Origin: Turritopsis dohrnii
Taxonomy: Eukaryota; Cnidaria; Hydrozoa; Anthoathecata; Oceaniidae
DNA: 64,000 nt
NCBI GenBank assembly: GCA_027922465.2
Contig: BQMF02000204.1
Span: 496,001 to 560,000 of the forward strand
Direction of reading: 5' to 3'
Every line of letters starts with the position of its first letter. Position 1 is the first letter of the stretch. The notes under the pieces are model-generated. The model was not told where the DNA came from. It was given only the letters and a program-made list of their open reading frames with translations, and did not search any database. The translations under genes and the position numbers were made by a program. Positions 21,201-33,485 of this stretch are shown here, in pieces.

Positions 21201-21974
21201 TCCACTACAGCTTGCTCTATACATTGCGATGCGTAGTGACAAACCTACAGCAGCTTTAGCTCGAAACTGGTTGATTAAGGAAATCATACCAAGAGGCTTT
21301 AACTAACTCCTTTGTAGCTACAAAACATTAGGAGGCAGAAATCTCTTTCTGCTGTTTTTCCGCTATAATGCGACTAAACTCCTGATGATAGATGCTACCG
21401 TCTTCGATGATATAAGCGCAGAGATACCATCTAGAATGGTCTGCGCAACGCATCAGATATTATGGTTTTTCTTCCTGTTTACATCAAGCATAGAGGCAAT
21501 TTACTGGATGACTATCAATACTAGATTCAAGACGAGAATTGCCACAAACAGCACGATTTTCATCGTAGGACCTACCCCTGACACATGCGATCTCGCTTCC
21601 AGAGAGAACAACGCTCGCCGCTTTCTGAAAGCAAGATATATACTTCGCAACTATAGAGTAGCGTGAAAATTTGCGCTCTAAAGATGTTCGGTTTGCTATG
21701 TCCTGGGTTAGGAATGCTTTCATCTCCTTGATCGTTTGAAGTCAGTAGTTTTGTGTAGTTTTCTTGCACTGTCGGACCATCAGCTTCATGGTCTCTTGGT
21801 AAAGCGGGATAAAGCTTCTCATCTCGTACATTGCCATCTGTTTATTTAAAGACGACGATCATATTAATGGCTTGTAACTTTACTTCATGAACTTGATTGT
21901 CAGTGACGTAAACATTCAGCGTTTTTGTCGAGGAGTGCAATGTGATGGTGAACATGGGGACTTCGTAGTGATAA
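21201..21974. other. No gene recognised
   Basis: Moderate GC, frames up to 93 codons on plus (21385-21666) with no recognisable motif. Possibly decayed transposon DNA. Confidence 0.25.
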
Positions 21975-22795
21975 GTAAGTAAATAAGTATCAATTTATTT
22001 CAATACAGATAAGTGGAGACCACTTCAATAGAATTAATCTAAACGAAGGAAGGGCCACCACATCAAAAAGTTACAAACATCTGAATGTTACAAAACTTAA
22101 AAAACAAGTAAACAAATAAAAAGTAAAAAGCTAAATAAAATAAAAATAAAAAAAATGCTACAAAACACATTGTGTGACAACTAAAATAAAAGTAAAATTA
22201 AAAATAACTAGTTTTTTTTTAAATTTTTACTTATTTTAAAAATATGAGAAAACATTCAACATCTATCAATACTGTACATGCAACAGAAAAATTTTAGTAC
22301 CAACTAAACGTAAGAAGACAAAAAATATAATTTGACTAGGTCTTTCAACCTGTTGAGTGATAAAGTTGACAAATCATCAACATCAAGGTAGTTCTGAAGA
22401 AGATTCCAAGAGGCCACTGATTGGCATGTTAAAGAGTAATCTCCAAACCTAACGGTGGAAATTTTCGGAAGACGCAAAATACATCTGGTATTTTTCGCTC
22501 TTCGAGGACGAGAATAATCACGAGTAATATCAGCTAAATCAAAAATGTCATGCAACGGAGAAGGTACATTGCCGTTCAGAAGCTTATACATAAAGACTAT
22601 TTTACAAAACTTGATAAAATCATGAAAAGAAAGAATTCTAAGTTCAGTAAAAAGGGGAAGAGAATGAGCATTAAAATCTGAAAATGTCATAATTCTAACA
22701 GATTTTTTGTGAAGAGTCATAATGAGTTTCGTTGAATTTTGATTTAAAGCCCATACATTAGCTGAGTAAGACAAATGAGAATGAAACAAGATGCC
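21975..22795 (-). mobile_element. 5'-truncated LINE: reverse transcriptase C-terminus and 3' tail
   Basis: Open frame 22304-22789 (161 codons) reads SYSANVWALNQNS, LHKKSVRIMTFSDF, FCKIVFMYKLLNGNVPSPL and matches the C-terminal region that follows the polymerase domain in CR1/L2-type LINEs. The A/T-rich stretch down to about 21975 is the 3' untranslated part, ending in TTACTTA-like units. A more decayed relative is at 16190-16930. 5' truncation is typical of target-primed insertion. Confidence 0.7.
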
Positions 22796-22799
22796 CTTG

Positions 22800-23480
22800 C
22801 AGGCATAAGGATTTCTGCGAAACCAAAAATGCGACTATATATTTCCCCATAGTTGCAAACATTTTATCAATTTGTGTGTACATTGATAACAAGAAAAATG
22901 TATCATTATAATTACAGTGGTGTATCTACTATCAAGCTGATGTTCAGATAAAAATGATGTCCATACTAATCAGGGTAGATTTGAAGTTAATACTACAAAA
23001 CGACTTATGAAATGAAGGATGTACATGGTCAAATGATAAGATTTCTCTCAATTTTTGCCAAGGAGTTAAAAAGTGACTTAGAATTTAATATGGACATAGC
23101 GAAAAACTATAAGACCTAAATGCGACTAACATTTCCCCTTAAACAACTGGAATAGTCTTTTGCAAAACAATCTATAAGGCAATTTCGTCATAATAAACAT
23201 AAGATCATTATTCATGCTGAAGACAAGCTTCATATCCTTTTAACCATAAAATCACAGGTCAGATGTAACTCAACAGAACATCTTACAAAATTATAAAATC
23301 AAATTTGTATAAAGGTTAACAAAAGAAGAAAAAAAAATTGTCAAACCTTTCGGGGTAGGCATTTTAGCAAATAACTATCAAAAGCAATCAAAAACCAATC
23401 TTTGTTAAAAAATATTATGTGTAGCATTTCAAAGAAGAAAAAATCACAATTTATGAAATTAAATTCAAATATTCAAAATA
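22800..23480 (+). repeat. Dispersed repeat, third copy of the palindrome arm family
   Basis: It starts near AAAAATGCGACTATATATTT and aligns for most of its length with 30550-31356 (same strand) and 33967-35232 (opposite strand). Shared landmarks are CTAAATGCGACTAACATTT, CAAATTTGTATA and the TATCAAAAGCAATCAAAA block. It has no coding capacity. Confidence 0.6.
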
Positions 23481-23576
23481 AACATCTTTGATTCAAAAAA
23501 ATATATTCACATACTATCACAGTATGTCATATATATTAATGTCTTTGCCTTGGGGGAATGGATTTACATTTTCGAT

Positions 23577-23603
23577 TTATTTATTTATTTATTTATTTAT
23601 TTG
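23577..23603. repeat. (TTTA)n microsatellite
   Basis: About seven TTTA units, ending at TTTGCAG. Probably a decayed SINE tail or a simple repeat. Confidence 0.7.
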
Positions 23604-23801
23604 CAGATTCATGAATAACCTGTTTGCTCCCTATAATGCAACACAGGGAGCAATGACTTTTTCGTTCCAGAGACCATATTATATGATGATGCCACGCAAA
23701 ACAAGGCATAAAAGTACCTTTATATTACTTCGCTTTGAGACAAAGTATTCCCAATGTCGTATGAACTGCTTTTACTTTTAAACATGCCACCTTTGTTTAG
23801 G

Positions 23802-24226
23802 TTTCATTTTAGGGAGCACACCCTCGTAGTTTCCTGGGAAAAATAGCCAGGAAAAAGATTTTTCTTCAGCGAACGTATGGCCAAAAAGTGGTTCAAAGGA
23901 GAATAATTCCACACCATTCCACAAAAATGATCACTTATCTATCTATAAATTATGCCCTTTTCCTTGACTCGGATGTCTCGTGTAGGTGTAACTCTTTAAC
24001 GGTACCTGAATGTGTGGAAACTTTTGATTGTGACTCTTTATATTGGTATTGTTTTTGGTATATTTCCAGATAGTTTTGATGAATTTTTAACTCGAACCGT
24101 TTAAGGATGTTACTTAAGGCCAAATTAAATGTTTCAAGAAGAATTCAGAACAAAAGACCACGCCCTTTTATTAAAAGTTTATTTTCATTTTGGGGAGCAG
24201 GATTCCTGCTCCCGAAAATGAAACTC
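23802..24226. mobile_element. Possible MITE with GGGAGCA-type ends
   Basis: GTTTCATTTTAGGGAGC at 23802 faces its near-complement ending at 24226. The same GGGAGCA/CCCGAAAT vocabulary forms the MITE at 27544-27792. No clear target duplication. Confidence 0.3.
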
Positions 24227-24584
24227 CAAAAGTACCTATTAATTGAACTACCTCTGTTTCCTTTTTTACTTTAAGTGAAAGCAGTCGATAGGCTATCACC
24301 ATTGGCACGTCATGCACATGTGGCTGTGAGATTTTAATTCCATTCACGAAACGTTTTCATTTTTTTCTGCGTAAGTGCAATTGTCTCAAGAAAGAAATAA
24401 CGATTTGCCGTTGCCGGCTGTGTGGCAAGGATAACATGAAGAAAAGCTTTGCTTTCAGTATTCATTTCTTCTTATGGCTTATAACTGAGCTTCAGGTCAG
24501 TCAATGGTTCCAAAAGGACTGAGTATGTTTTTTTTAAAGCACATGGGGTGGCATTGGGGTGGCAGTTCCAGTTTACTCATCTGC

Positions 24585-24726
24585 ACTAAAGTCTGTTCAA
24601 AAAATATGTGGACTGATTTCAGCTTTTATATAAAAACCAGGCTCAAGGGAATTGATGTAATTTGCTAAATCTGGTTTCCACATGGTAACTGAAATTAGTC
24701 CACATATTTTTTGAACAGACTTTAGT
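24585..24726. mobile_element. Hairpin MITE, 142 bp
   Basis: Arms of 38 bp beginning ACTAAAGTCTGTTC match at 37 of 38 positions in inverted orientation around a 66-bp loop. The transcript would fold into a long hairpin. Superfamily not assigned. Confidence 0.65.
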
Positions 24727-25671
24727 AAAAAACCAAGATGAAAAGGAGCTAAAACATAAGACTATATAAAAACTTTCATGTACATTGAAATATCTCCATT
24801 TCAACCATTGGATACGTCATAAAACTAGTTTCATTTGGTTTCAAGGAATGAAAGACCATACAAGCTGTTTTAAAGTATTAAACTAAGATTACACATAAAG
24901 TAGGCAGGCACTTCCCTAATTTCCGTTCAAACGCAGCATGGCTTCAAATTTAACTCCTTTCTGACTCACAGTCCAGGTCACACTCAGCTAAATTGCTTGG
25001 TATAAACCATAGAAATACGTATGAACTAATATTCGTTTCGATTGCGTGAACGACTTTTCAAACTAATTATCTAAGTAGACTGGTGATCAAGTTGATATTA
25101 CTTGTGAGTTGGGTTTGTGATAGCAGCGATAAATTATCAAGTCAATTTTCTCTGAAACGTCCTTAGAATTATAAACGAAGAATCAAGGAAATAGCAAACA
25201 GAAAATTTTTTTTTCTTTCACTCATACATGCGTAACTAAATCAAAAATAACAAAATAATTTAAACAGGCAACATTACTGTTTAAGCTCTACCTGTACCTC
25301 AAAAGTTGCTTTAAACTCATTACCATTCGACCGACGGTTAGTTTTCAATAACAATAATCGTTAAGCGTACATATGAAAACAGAACATAGTGATAAACATT
25401 TCCCTAACATATCGTTCAATGTGTTAAATGCTGTTTGGCAAATGATTATTGCAAAATCTTAAAAGCATCAAATGGAAAATATACAACTGCTTTCAGAATG
25501 AAAAAACATTGTTCGGATTTTACTGTACTATCTTGAAAGAAATTCTAAGGACTAAAAAATTCCAACGTGGACGGAAAGGTCAATCCATAACATAACGAAT
25601 CTTAGCTATATGTAAAAAATATCAACAAAAATATTTTAACAAAACAAATGCGAAACTATATTTTTAATTTG
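24727..25671. other. No gene recognised
   Basis: AT-rich, no coding frame, no inverted ends seen. Confidence 0.3.
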
Positions 25672-26827
25672 TCATTTGTGCTTTAGTCCATCACGATGCA
25701 ACAGGTATTTCTTTCGTTCAGTGCGGACTTTGGAGAGGAGAGTTTTTTCGCCATATCTTTGGCGGAAAACGTTTAACTCTTCTTTATTCAAGATACGCTG
25801 AAATTCCGAAACTTTCACTTTTTTTGATGAATTTCCTTCGATCAATTCCCGAAAATATAATCGAATGTTTTCCAAATCAAAATCAGTAAACACAACTCTC
25901 TTTTTTCGTGATTTTGCATGCCAAATGGCTTTTCCATTTGGGTTTTTCTCGCCACAACTCTCGCTAACATCTGAATCTGATTCATCAACTTCTCCATCTT
26001 TAACATCACTGCTGGTCGAAGCTGAATAAATAATTTCAATATACAAGAATATGCAAAAATTGCTTGTGATAAAACTTTGGAGCAGAACTCTTAGTATGCC
26101 AAATCTTACACCGACTGCATGGTGGTTTAATTATACACTACTGACCTTGCTTTCTGGTGGCGTCGATAATGTATCGGATTTTATCTTGTAAACATGTTTC
26201 AGGAATATCTGCAAACAAGGAGCTTTTGTTCTTCTTTTCTCTAACAATAGTCATAGAAATTTTGCCTTTCTGTATGTCATCTTGAAAGTGAATCTGAATA
26301 GCATTCTCTAGGTTCTCCTCAGGACCAGCAGTACTTAATAGACTTCGCAATGAGGCACTAGTCTCTCCTGCCTTTTTGGACTTTTCTTGAAGATAATAAC
26401 TTCTTTTTGCGGTTTGTTCCGAATGGCACATGAGGTTCGCTAGGTCTTCCTTCAGTTCCTGACTCGTACTGTGCATTTTTGAAACAGCTATTTTTCGAAT
26501 AAGATTGTGCGCTAATCCTTGATCGGGTGTCAGTATGCCCAACAGTTTCTCCCCAAAAGGAGTTGATTTGGGCAGTGACCATGGAATATGACATTTTATT
26601 GCCACTCCAGCTAACAAACACAAGATCTTCATTCCCTCTACGAATTCCAGCCAGTTTATTACGGATATTCTCTACATATATAACCATTTCTTCATACATA
26701 CTGGAACGCACTACAATACATGCAGGACCAGATGTAGTTATTGTTTTATGGTCAATTACACTAATGCGATAGGAATTCTCGATGAGTCTCGCTGTTCGAA
26801 ACTCTCTCATTGTCATGTTGCTACACT
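25672..26827 (-). pseudogene. Tyrosine-recombinase-like protein, frameshifted
   Basis: Exon A (26827 to about 26150) starts after an AG and reads MREFRTARLIEN, then HKTITTSGPA and LVFVSWSGNKM, a core found in a recombinase-like family of corals and other invertebrates. Near 26540-26520 the frame shifts by one, after which LAHNLIRKIAVSKMH (Arg box) and LMCHSEQTAKRSYYLQ (His and candidate nucleophile Tyr) follow in the second frame. After an intron, exon B (about 26022-25672) encodes an acidic stretch and a Lys/Arg-rich tail. The family resembles Crypton-type recombinases at the C-terminus; whether it is a host gene or a transposon relic is unknown. The frameshift makes the present copy non-functional unless it is a sequencing error. 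A short ATG exon with a GTATGT donor near 27512-27492 might be an upstream exon, but this is speculative. Confidence 0.5.
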
Positions 26828-26839
26828 GAGGAATGTAAC

Positions 26840-27300
26840 TGAGTCAAATTGACGACTAAAAGGTAGTTATTTTACAGTACCTCTCACGACATCCTTTCCT
26901 GAGTCATTGCTACGACCTTGACGAGTCTTTTTGACTACATTTCGCAAGTCGAAATGACTTTGAAAACCCCGTAAATTTGACGACCATAAGATAGTCAAAA
27001 AAATGAAATGACGACCTTTCTCCAGTAATATAGACAACCTTAGATGGGTCAATTTCCTTTGTTTTTGTATGACGACGGTATGTAGTTTTGAATTTCTTGT
27101 CGCCCATCACCTGTATCGCAGACTCCTATGAAGGTCAATTTTCCCTATTAGCGTGTAGTCTTCGACCAAAGGCGAACTCGAACCCGGAAGCAATGGTATG
27201 CCAGCCGAACACTCTACGGTTATGCCACGGCTGCTTATTGTCCAAAATGCTTAATCATTTCGTTTTCTGTATCTAGTTAACGTATTGTTTTCAAAGCCAA
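26840..27300 (-). repeat. Diverged GACG-rich MITE relic with tRNA-like module
   Basis: Short GACGAC/GTCGTC motifs recur in both orientations, as in the GACGTC MITEs at 4103 and 62434. A tRNA-like module occurs at the same relative place (27171-27236, minus). Ends are too eroded to fix. Confidence 0.4.
27171..27236 (-). repeat. tRNA-like module (A-box and B-box)
   Basis: On minus it reads GCAGCCGTGGCATAACCG, then a B-box GGGTTCGAGTTCG, at tRNA-like spacing. It is clearly related to the modules at 4597 and 63051 but diverged. Not a foldable tRNA. Confidence 0.45.
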
Positions 27301-27543
27301 GTCAACTGTGGTCCTGGGAAAATAAAATTAATAAAAATGATAATAGAAAAACCCTGTTGGTTTCCCAGCCAAAAGGAACGCACAACAATGCCTAAGCATG
27401 CATGAATCCTCCAGCGCACATCAATTTCTGAACATTCATCAAAAAAAACGCATAATTTAAAGTTAAATTGATTCCCCTGAACTAAACATACCGGCTCACT
27501 CAGACTCGCCATTACAGTTTTGTGTTACTTCAACACGAAATTC

Positions 27544-27792
27544 ACATGTTCCCGAAATTGAAATTACAATTTCAAATACGGGAGCAAATTATAAATCAAG
27601 GAGCAAAATACTTCATTTTTGGGAGCATTGTTCCCGAAATTGAAAACAAGATTTCATTTTAGGGAGCATTGTTCCCGAAATTGAAAACAAGATTTCAATT
27701 TAGGGAGTATGCTCCCAATATTGAAACTCAAGTTTAGAAATGGGGAGCATTTTGAAGAATCGGGAGCATGAAATTTCAGTTTCGGGAACATG
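27544..27792. mobile_element. Small MITE with GTTCCCGAAA ends and internal tandem units
   Basis: CATGTTCCCGAAATTGAAAT at 27544 faces its near-complement ending at 27792. Inside, GGGAGCATTGTTCCCGAAAT-type units of about 57 bp repeat two to three times. Non-coding. Confidence 0.5.
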
Positions 27793-27796
27793 AATA

Positions 27797-27799
27797 TTG

Positions 27800-27834
<35 letters not shown>

Positions 27835-28135
27835 TTTGGTATTGTTTTACGTGGCTAGCCTCACTCAGTTGCTATTGCATCTGCTTTCCAGGAGGGGCCA
27901 CGGCTTAGGTTGGAGGCTCCGAAGTATTTGACACTCTCATGAGTGACACAAACCCAATCAAGGGCCTGTGCTCTTCTGGATGACCTTCCTGCAACACCCG
28001 ATGTATCATCTACCCAATTTCCCTCACATGGCATGGGTCGACCCGGCGCTATGGTACATTCACTTGCGCATGGTGAATCGCCGCCAAGGGGAATTGAACC
28101 CCGATCTCTCGCATGAAATACGAGACGCCAACCAA
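27797..28135 (-). mobile_element. tRNA-derived SINE with (AAAT)n tail
   Basis: On minus, a tRNA-like head with B-box GGGGTTCAATTCC (near 28092-28104) is followed by a GC-richer body and ends in ten or so AAAT units (plus-strand TTTA run, 27798-27838). Head, body and simple tail in this order are the hallmark of a SINE. It does not encode protein. Confidence 0.65.
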
Positions 28136-28719
28136 ATACAAGCTTACCAGATACTAATCAATCTGTATTTTAGAAAGCTAGTCATAGAAATATTTCTTTA
28201 TGTCTTTCAATGGCATAAGTAAAGAAGCAAAAAAAAAGTTACCAAAAACAACGAAATCAGGAAAACAAAATTTTGGCGTTTTGTACATTTTTCAAATTAT
28301 AGGTATCAACAGTATTTACAGAATTATTATCTGTTATTCACCGTTATTTTATATTACAATGATATTTGTTATCTGTTCTAGTCATTCCTCAAGGTCCTTT
28401 TCCTGCAAGTTAGAAGAGGGGTGTTTTTCGAAGCATTACGGTATTCGAAGTCCATGAGTATGTAATTTATTTGTTTCAAGTTTCACGTTACTGCGATCTT
28501 CAGATGCACTCTTATGCAATCAGTACGTCGGCTGCTGCACCACTTTAGCCATGTCAGCCAGACAGTATCCATTCATGGTTGGAATTGTCACATTACTCTT
28601 TGTCGTAGCGCATCTGATTTTTGTCGAGGTGTACCATCAGATCTAGCGATCACTCTTACACTCTCATTGAGCTTTCAATTAATATAATTAATCACATTTC
28701 GACATCATGGCATGAACAG
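28136..28719. other. No gene recognised; 3' flank of the GPCR
   Basis: Short frames only. It would contain the 3' untranslated part of the minus-strand receptor gene. Confidence 0.3.
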
Positions 28720-29634
28720 TTACAAATTATCTATTTCATTTGACCTTATTTTCATTGCTCCCAAAACACGTTGAAAAAGCTTTTTGTACTGCTCTCTCAA
28801 TGCAGTCATGGTGGTAGCGTAAAGAATCGGGTTCGTTACCACATATAAAAAAAGAAACAAAGCCATAACCGGGACACTTCCGATTTTCACATCTCCAGCA
28901 AATAATCGAATCAGATTGGGTATGATAATTAAAATGATCGTAACTACATTTAACTTGAATACGTCAACTAAACTCTGTTTTAGCCTTTGTAAAAGATTTA
29001 ATTTTTCTCCATTTTCCCCAAACATGTTACCTCTTTCTTCCAGTTTTTTTATCTGTATATTTCTGGCAAATCTTGTGTAGTAAGATAGCGAAGCAAGAAT
29101 TGCTGATGATCCAAAAATGACCACATATAGAAAAGTGTCGCCTAATACAACATACACGTGTTTATCGATGACACTAACTTTTAATATATATGGCAGCAAC
29201 ACTAACATTACCGAACATATCCAAGTCGATATTACAGAGTTTCTAAAATTTTTAATAGTCACTATACTCTGGTACCTCAAACTCCATTTGATAGCGATAA
29301 AACGATCAATCGAAACAAGCACCGATGTAAGAACGGATTCAAAATAAAAAACATGCAAGACTGACAGGAAAACTTCCTTCCGGTCCTCATTATCCTGATA
29401 TGCAATATGAAAGATAGATGATATGTTGAATAAAGCATCGCTAACAGATAAATTGCAAATTAAAAGATATCTGGGACGACGTAAATCTTTTTTCTTGTAT
29501 AGCAAAAAAGCGTTTAACAGATGAAAAATCGCAAAGACAACTGAAAAAAAGGCAATAGGAAAAACTGTCGACGCCATATCACTTTGTTGCTTGGGATGTA
29601 TTGGTTGTAGTAGTCGATTGTTTTCTCCTTTCAT
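28720..29634 (-). CDS. Rhodopsin-family (class A) G protein-coupled receptor
   Basis: A 304-codon intronless frame with seven hydrophobic segments at about 22-44, 56-78, 88-110, 132-151, 160-185, 228-247 and 252-272. Class A marks: NLSVSD in TM2, SIDRFIAI at the end of TM3 (DRF in place of DRY), and TNPILY in TM7. The usual Cys at the top of TM3 and the CWxP motif of TM6 are absent (TM6 reads IILIIIPN), which is common in the large orphan receptor expansions of basal animals. Short N- and C-termini suggest a small-molecule ligand, but none can be named. The second Met (residue 20) is an alternative start. No neighbouring receptor is in the window. Confidence 0.9.
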   Translation of the reverse strand: MKGENNRLLQPIHPKQQSDMASTVFPIAFFSVVFAIFHLLNAFLLYKKKDLRRPRYLLICNLSVSDALFNISSIFHIAYQDNEDRKEVFLSVLHVFYFESVLTSVLVSIDRFIAIKWSLRYQSIVTIKNFRNSVISTWICSVMLVLLPYILKVSVIDKHVYVVLGDTFLYVVIFGSSAILASLSYYTRFARNIQIKKLEERGNMFGENGEKLNLLQRLKQSLVDVFKLNVVTIILIIIPNLIRLFAGDVKIGSVPVMALFLFLYVVTNPILYATTMTALREQYKKLFQRVLGAMKIRSNEIDNL

Positions 29635-30549
29635 CGTTAGCTCCTTCGTTAGTTGTCAAAATCATCTGTAAACATGTCTGAGTTCTATCTACCATTCCAT
29701 CCATACCATTTGCGTAAACGATTAATAATTCTGTTTAAGCTACATTCCGTAGCACACTGTGCTTAATCCTTGTTTCACGCAAGAATCGAAGAAACGTGTT
29801 TTGCACGCTGTTTTTTCTTGTCTATGAGTGAAGAGGGAAATTTTGATTTTTGATAATCGCTCAAAAAATAAAATCATTTTCACGGAAGTATTTCCCATTT
29901 TGTCATAGCAAAATATCATGAATATTATCATGAATCCTTTCTGTGACTTAGGGCCTGTTCATATAAGGCGGGTTGACCCGGGTTGAATTTTAAAGTAGAA
30001 TTACAGCAAGCTCCCCTTTAGCAAAGTCGAAAAAATCATGTTTCCTTTACACGAAACTATTTTTCTATAGATTTGTAGGGAATTATATACAACTTAGTAG
30101 AGTCATTCGTGAAGTTTTCCCTTCAAAGTCATTAGAAACTTCACATCAACACTTGAAATAAGTGTGAAAAGTAATGATGTTTCTTTTGATACAAGAAAAG
30201 GCTTTAAATCTCTGAAGTAACTTTTTAGTTGAACGGTTGTAAAAACAATTCCTAAAAGTAATTGATTTTTTGAATAGGCTCGTCGATTTTACGAATCTCC
30301 CCTAATACACGGGTTTCAAAATAAAACGTTCCGTAAATTATATATATAGAATTTACCGAATGAATTTTTTTCGAGTAAAAATCAAAAGTGAAATCGGTGC
30401 CAGAAACAACTACGAGTATAAGCGAACCTTTGGCTCTTGAAACTGAGCATTCCATCGAGTATTTTAAGTTATTCAGCAAACAAGCATTAAATCAATACCT
30501 TATCTTGAGAAAGAAATCAGCAAGTGGGTCGTTCGAAGCAGGATTATCA

Positions 30550-31356
30550 AACAAGATTCGCAAAAATGTCACTGTATATATTTCCCCAAAGTTGCGAAAT
30601 TTTATTAATCATTATGCGTACATTGATAGAAAGTGATATAAAATTGATATAAAGTGATTCGAAGTTACTATAGACATTCAAAAATAAAAAGTTAAGAATT
30701 AAAAGACCTAAATGCAACTAATATTTCCCTTACACAACTGAATATCAATAACCTCATCAATGTGCAAAGCAATTGCATCATAATAAAAACGCATGATCTT
30801 TATTCCTGCAGAAGACAAGTTAAAGGATAGGCCTTTAAAACATAAAATTACAGGAAACAATGTAATTCAAGAGAACACTTGCTTTTTGTAACTTGGATAA
30901 AATAATTATACATTATACAATCAAATTTGTATACAGGTTTACAAAAGAAAATTGTCAAACCTAATTTTAATACTAATATATTAGTATTAAAAATACTTTG
31001 GAGTAGACAACAATCAAAGGAATCAAAATATCTACTAAACAAGTGATATATATAACATTTCAAATTAGGACAGAAAACTTATTTTCGAAAAAGAGATGTC
31101 CTTAAAGTGATAATTTTTAAAATTAAATTCAAATATTCAGAACAAGGCGTCTCGGTTAAAAAAATATGTTCATACTCAATATTTATTAAAAACAGAATAA
31201 GTTTCATTTTTGATTTTCAACTCAATATTTTGTACTGCATCCGCAGAACATTGTAAAAAACTTTAGGCCCTGAAGAATATCTCCAATATTTATTATGTGA
31301 TAAAAATAACCTTCGTGGGAAAAAAAACAGAATTTGGTAGTGAAAATACACATCTT
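30550..31356 (+). repeat. Left arm of a long inverted repeat
   Basis: It aligns in inverse orientation with 33967-35232 once the MITE at 34176-34641 is subtracted (arms then both about 800 bp). A third copy lies at 22800-23480. Non-coding. Confidence 0.65.
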
Positions 31357-31599
31357 TATCTAAATCACTATCACTAGTTTTTGTAATGTACTCTTTGAAT
31401 TTACAAAACTAGTTGAACTGGTTGAACTGGTTGTTCTCCACACCACATAAAAAGGTTTCCTCTATTATGGCTGTACTACATCATGAATGTGCTTTCAGTT
31501 CAGTTGTATTAGGCTATATCAATAAAAATAAATCTTCAGCTTGACCATTAATAATAAATTTTCGCTTCAATGTTTTGCTGCATTTAATCACCAATCATC

Positions 31600-32650
31600 A
31601 TAACAACCCAGTAACAACATTGTTATCAACAAAAACAAAACATCATTGATATCAATTTTCTTCTGTATTTTGCACGTTCATTCAAAAGTTTTTACCCCCG
31701 CAGCGAGCGTAAGCGAGCGAGGAGGCATAGTAGTTTCACGAGATAGGCGAATGTCAGTTTCCGATTTTGTTCTTCATCATCATCATCTTCTTCATCCTCC
31801 AACTTTCGTGTTGACGTTACACGGTGGAATACAATTATTAGCTGACTTTGCTACTGTAAGTGGGAGACAGAATGTTTTTCTTTTTCCTTATTTATTATTA
31901 TATTATACTATGTTATTTAGGAAGATCGTATGCTAAAATTGCTTAGACATTTTTCATGTTACTTTTATGTTGTTTTAGTGAAGTGAAGAACAAGGATTTT
32001 GAAGCACAGCTTGATATCCGAAATTTTGCCAACCATGCATTTTATTTTTGTACATAACTCTAAATTTTTCTTTCAATAATTTTGTTTAATGCACTGATTT
32101 TTGGCGGATCTTGCCTTCAAAAGATTTTAATTGAATTTCTGTGTATACAAGAAAGCCATATTACAAATTGTCGTTCTTCGTGTTTTTCTTCTTTGACTGT
32201 CTTCCAAACCTAGTGTGATCATGATCAATAAAACCTATGTATTTTTTTCTTGTTTTTTATATATTTCCCCATAGGGCGAAATATATGTTAAAACCGGCAT
32301 TTTCCTTCTTCATCATCATCTTCTCCGTTCACTTTTATAGTCGCGGTTCGGTATTGAATTTTCGCCTAGCCAAAGTAGATAAGAACAGAGGCTAGCCTAC
32401 AGCACGCCATTTTTTTCAGTCAGTGCAGAGCAGATGAACAGTGGAAGATTTTTGTTTTTTTTCTGCTAGCTTTTAAAATGATTCAATAATAGATGAAACG
32501 TTAAATGATGGAAATGGATCGTTTTAGTTCAGTGTTGTCTTAAAAAAGCTTTGTAAAAACTTTTGAATGAACGTGTAAAAACCAGAAAAAATTGATGTAA
32601 TGATGATGATGTTTTGTTTTTGTTGACAACAAACAATGTTATGGTGACTG
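31600..32650. repeat. Inner inverted repeats within the palindrome
   Basis: 31605-31692 (CAACAAAAACAAAACATCAT...CGTTCATTCAAAAGTTTTTA) is the inverse of about 32560-32650. In addition 32478-32556 is the inverse of about 35790-35865. The sequence is thus folded at several nested scales. The 31646-31936 frame across it has no recognisable domain. Confidence 0.5.
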
Positions 32651-33110
32651 GTTATTAAATGCTTGGAGCAGTAAACCATTGAAGCTGTGATTTCAGTGAA
32701 AGGGTGAAAATTCACTATTAAAAGCCACGCTGAAGATTTATTTTTATGTTGCATCCTGGATAAATGTGGCCCAAACTGAACAAACACTGAAAAAGCACAT
32801 GATGTATACAGCCATTAAAGGAAATCCTTTTTATATGGAGCACATCCAGTTCAATCAGTTTCTTTGATTCATAGATTACATCACAAAAACTGCAAGTACA
32901 AACGTGACTGGTTATTAAATGCTTGGAACAGTAAACCATCGAAGCTGTGGTTTCAGTAAAGGTGAAAATTCATTATCAATAGCCAGGCTGAAGATTTATT
33001 TTAATTTTACATCCTGATATAATGTAGCCCAACTGAACTGAAAGCACGATGCACAAGCCACAATAAAGGAAACCCTTTTCATGTGGAGAACAACCAGTGT
33101 GTTAATTCAA
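32640..33110 (+). repeat. Two-copy direct repeat, period about 259 bp
   Basis: TGACTGGTTATTAAATGCTT occurs at about 32644 and 32903. About 200 bp after each copy are alike with small indels. A local tandem duplication. Confidence 0.7.
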
Positions 33111-33485
33111 AAAGTACATACAAGAGCAGCAAGTAATAAGAAGCAAAATAAGAAGTCAGAAACTACTTGTGTATAATATTTTAAAACACAGGATTGAGAC
33201 ACATAATAACTTGACAGAATCTGGTCGAGTGTGCTTCCTTGGATAGTCATTTAATCCAACAACAGAAACGTAGTTTGCTATGGATGAATTCCATGGTCAC
33301 GTATACTGTTTTGATACTGTATATATCGTATATTTTATTTTGCAAAATTTAATATACTGTCAATTTTCCTGTACGAACAACGAACGCAAATCAAAACACA
33401 ATACAAATGACAGTCTGTAAATTAAATCAAGCTGGAACACGAACTTCTACTTTGAGCTATGTATATAGTGATTTGGTTATGGATA

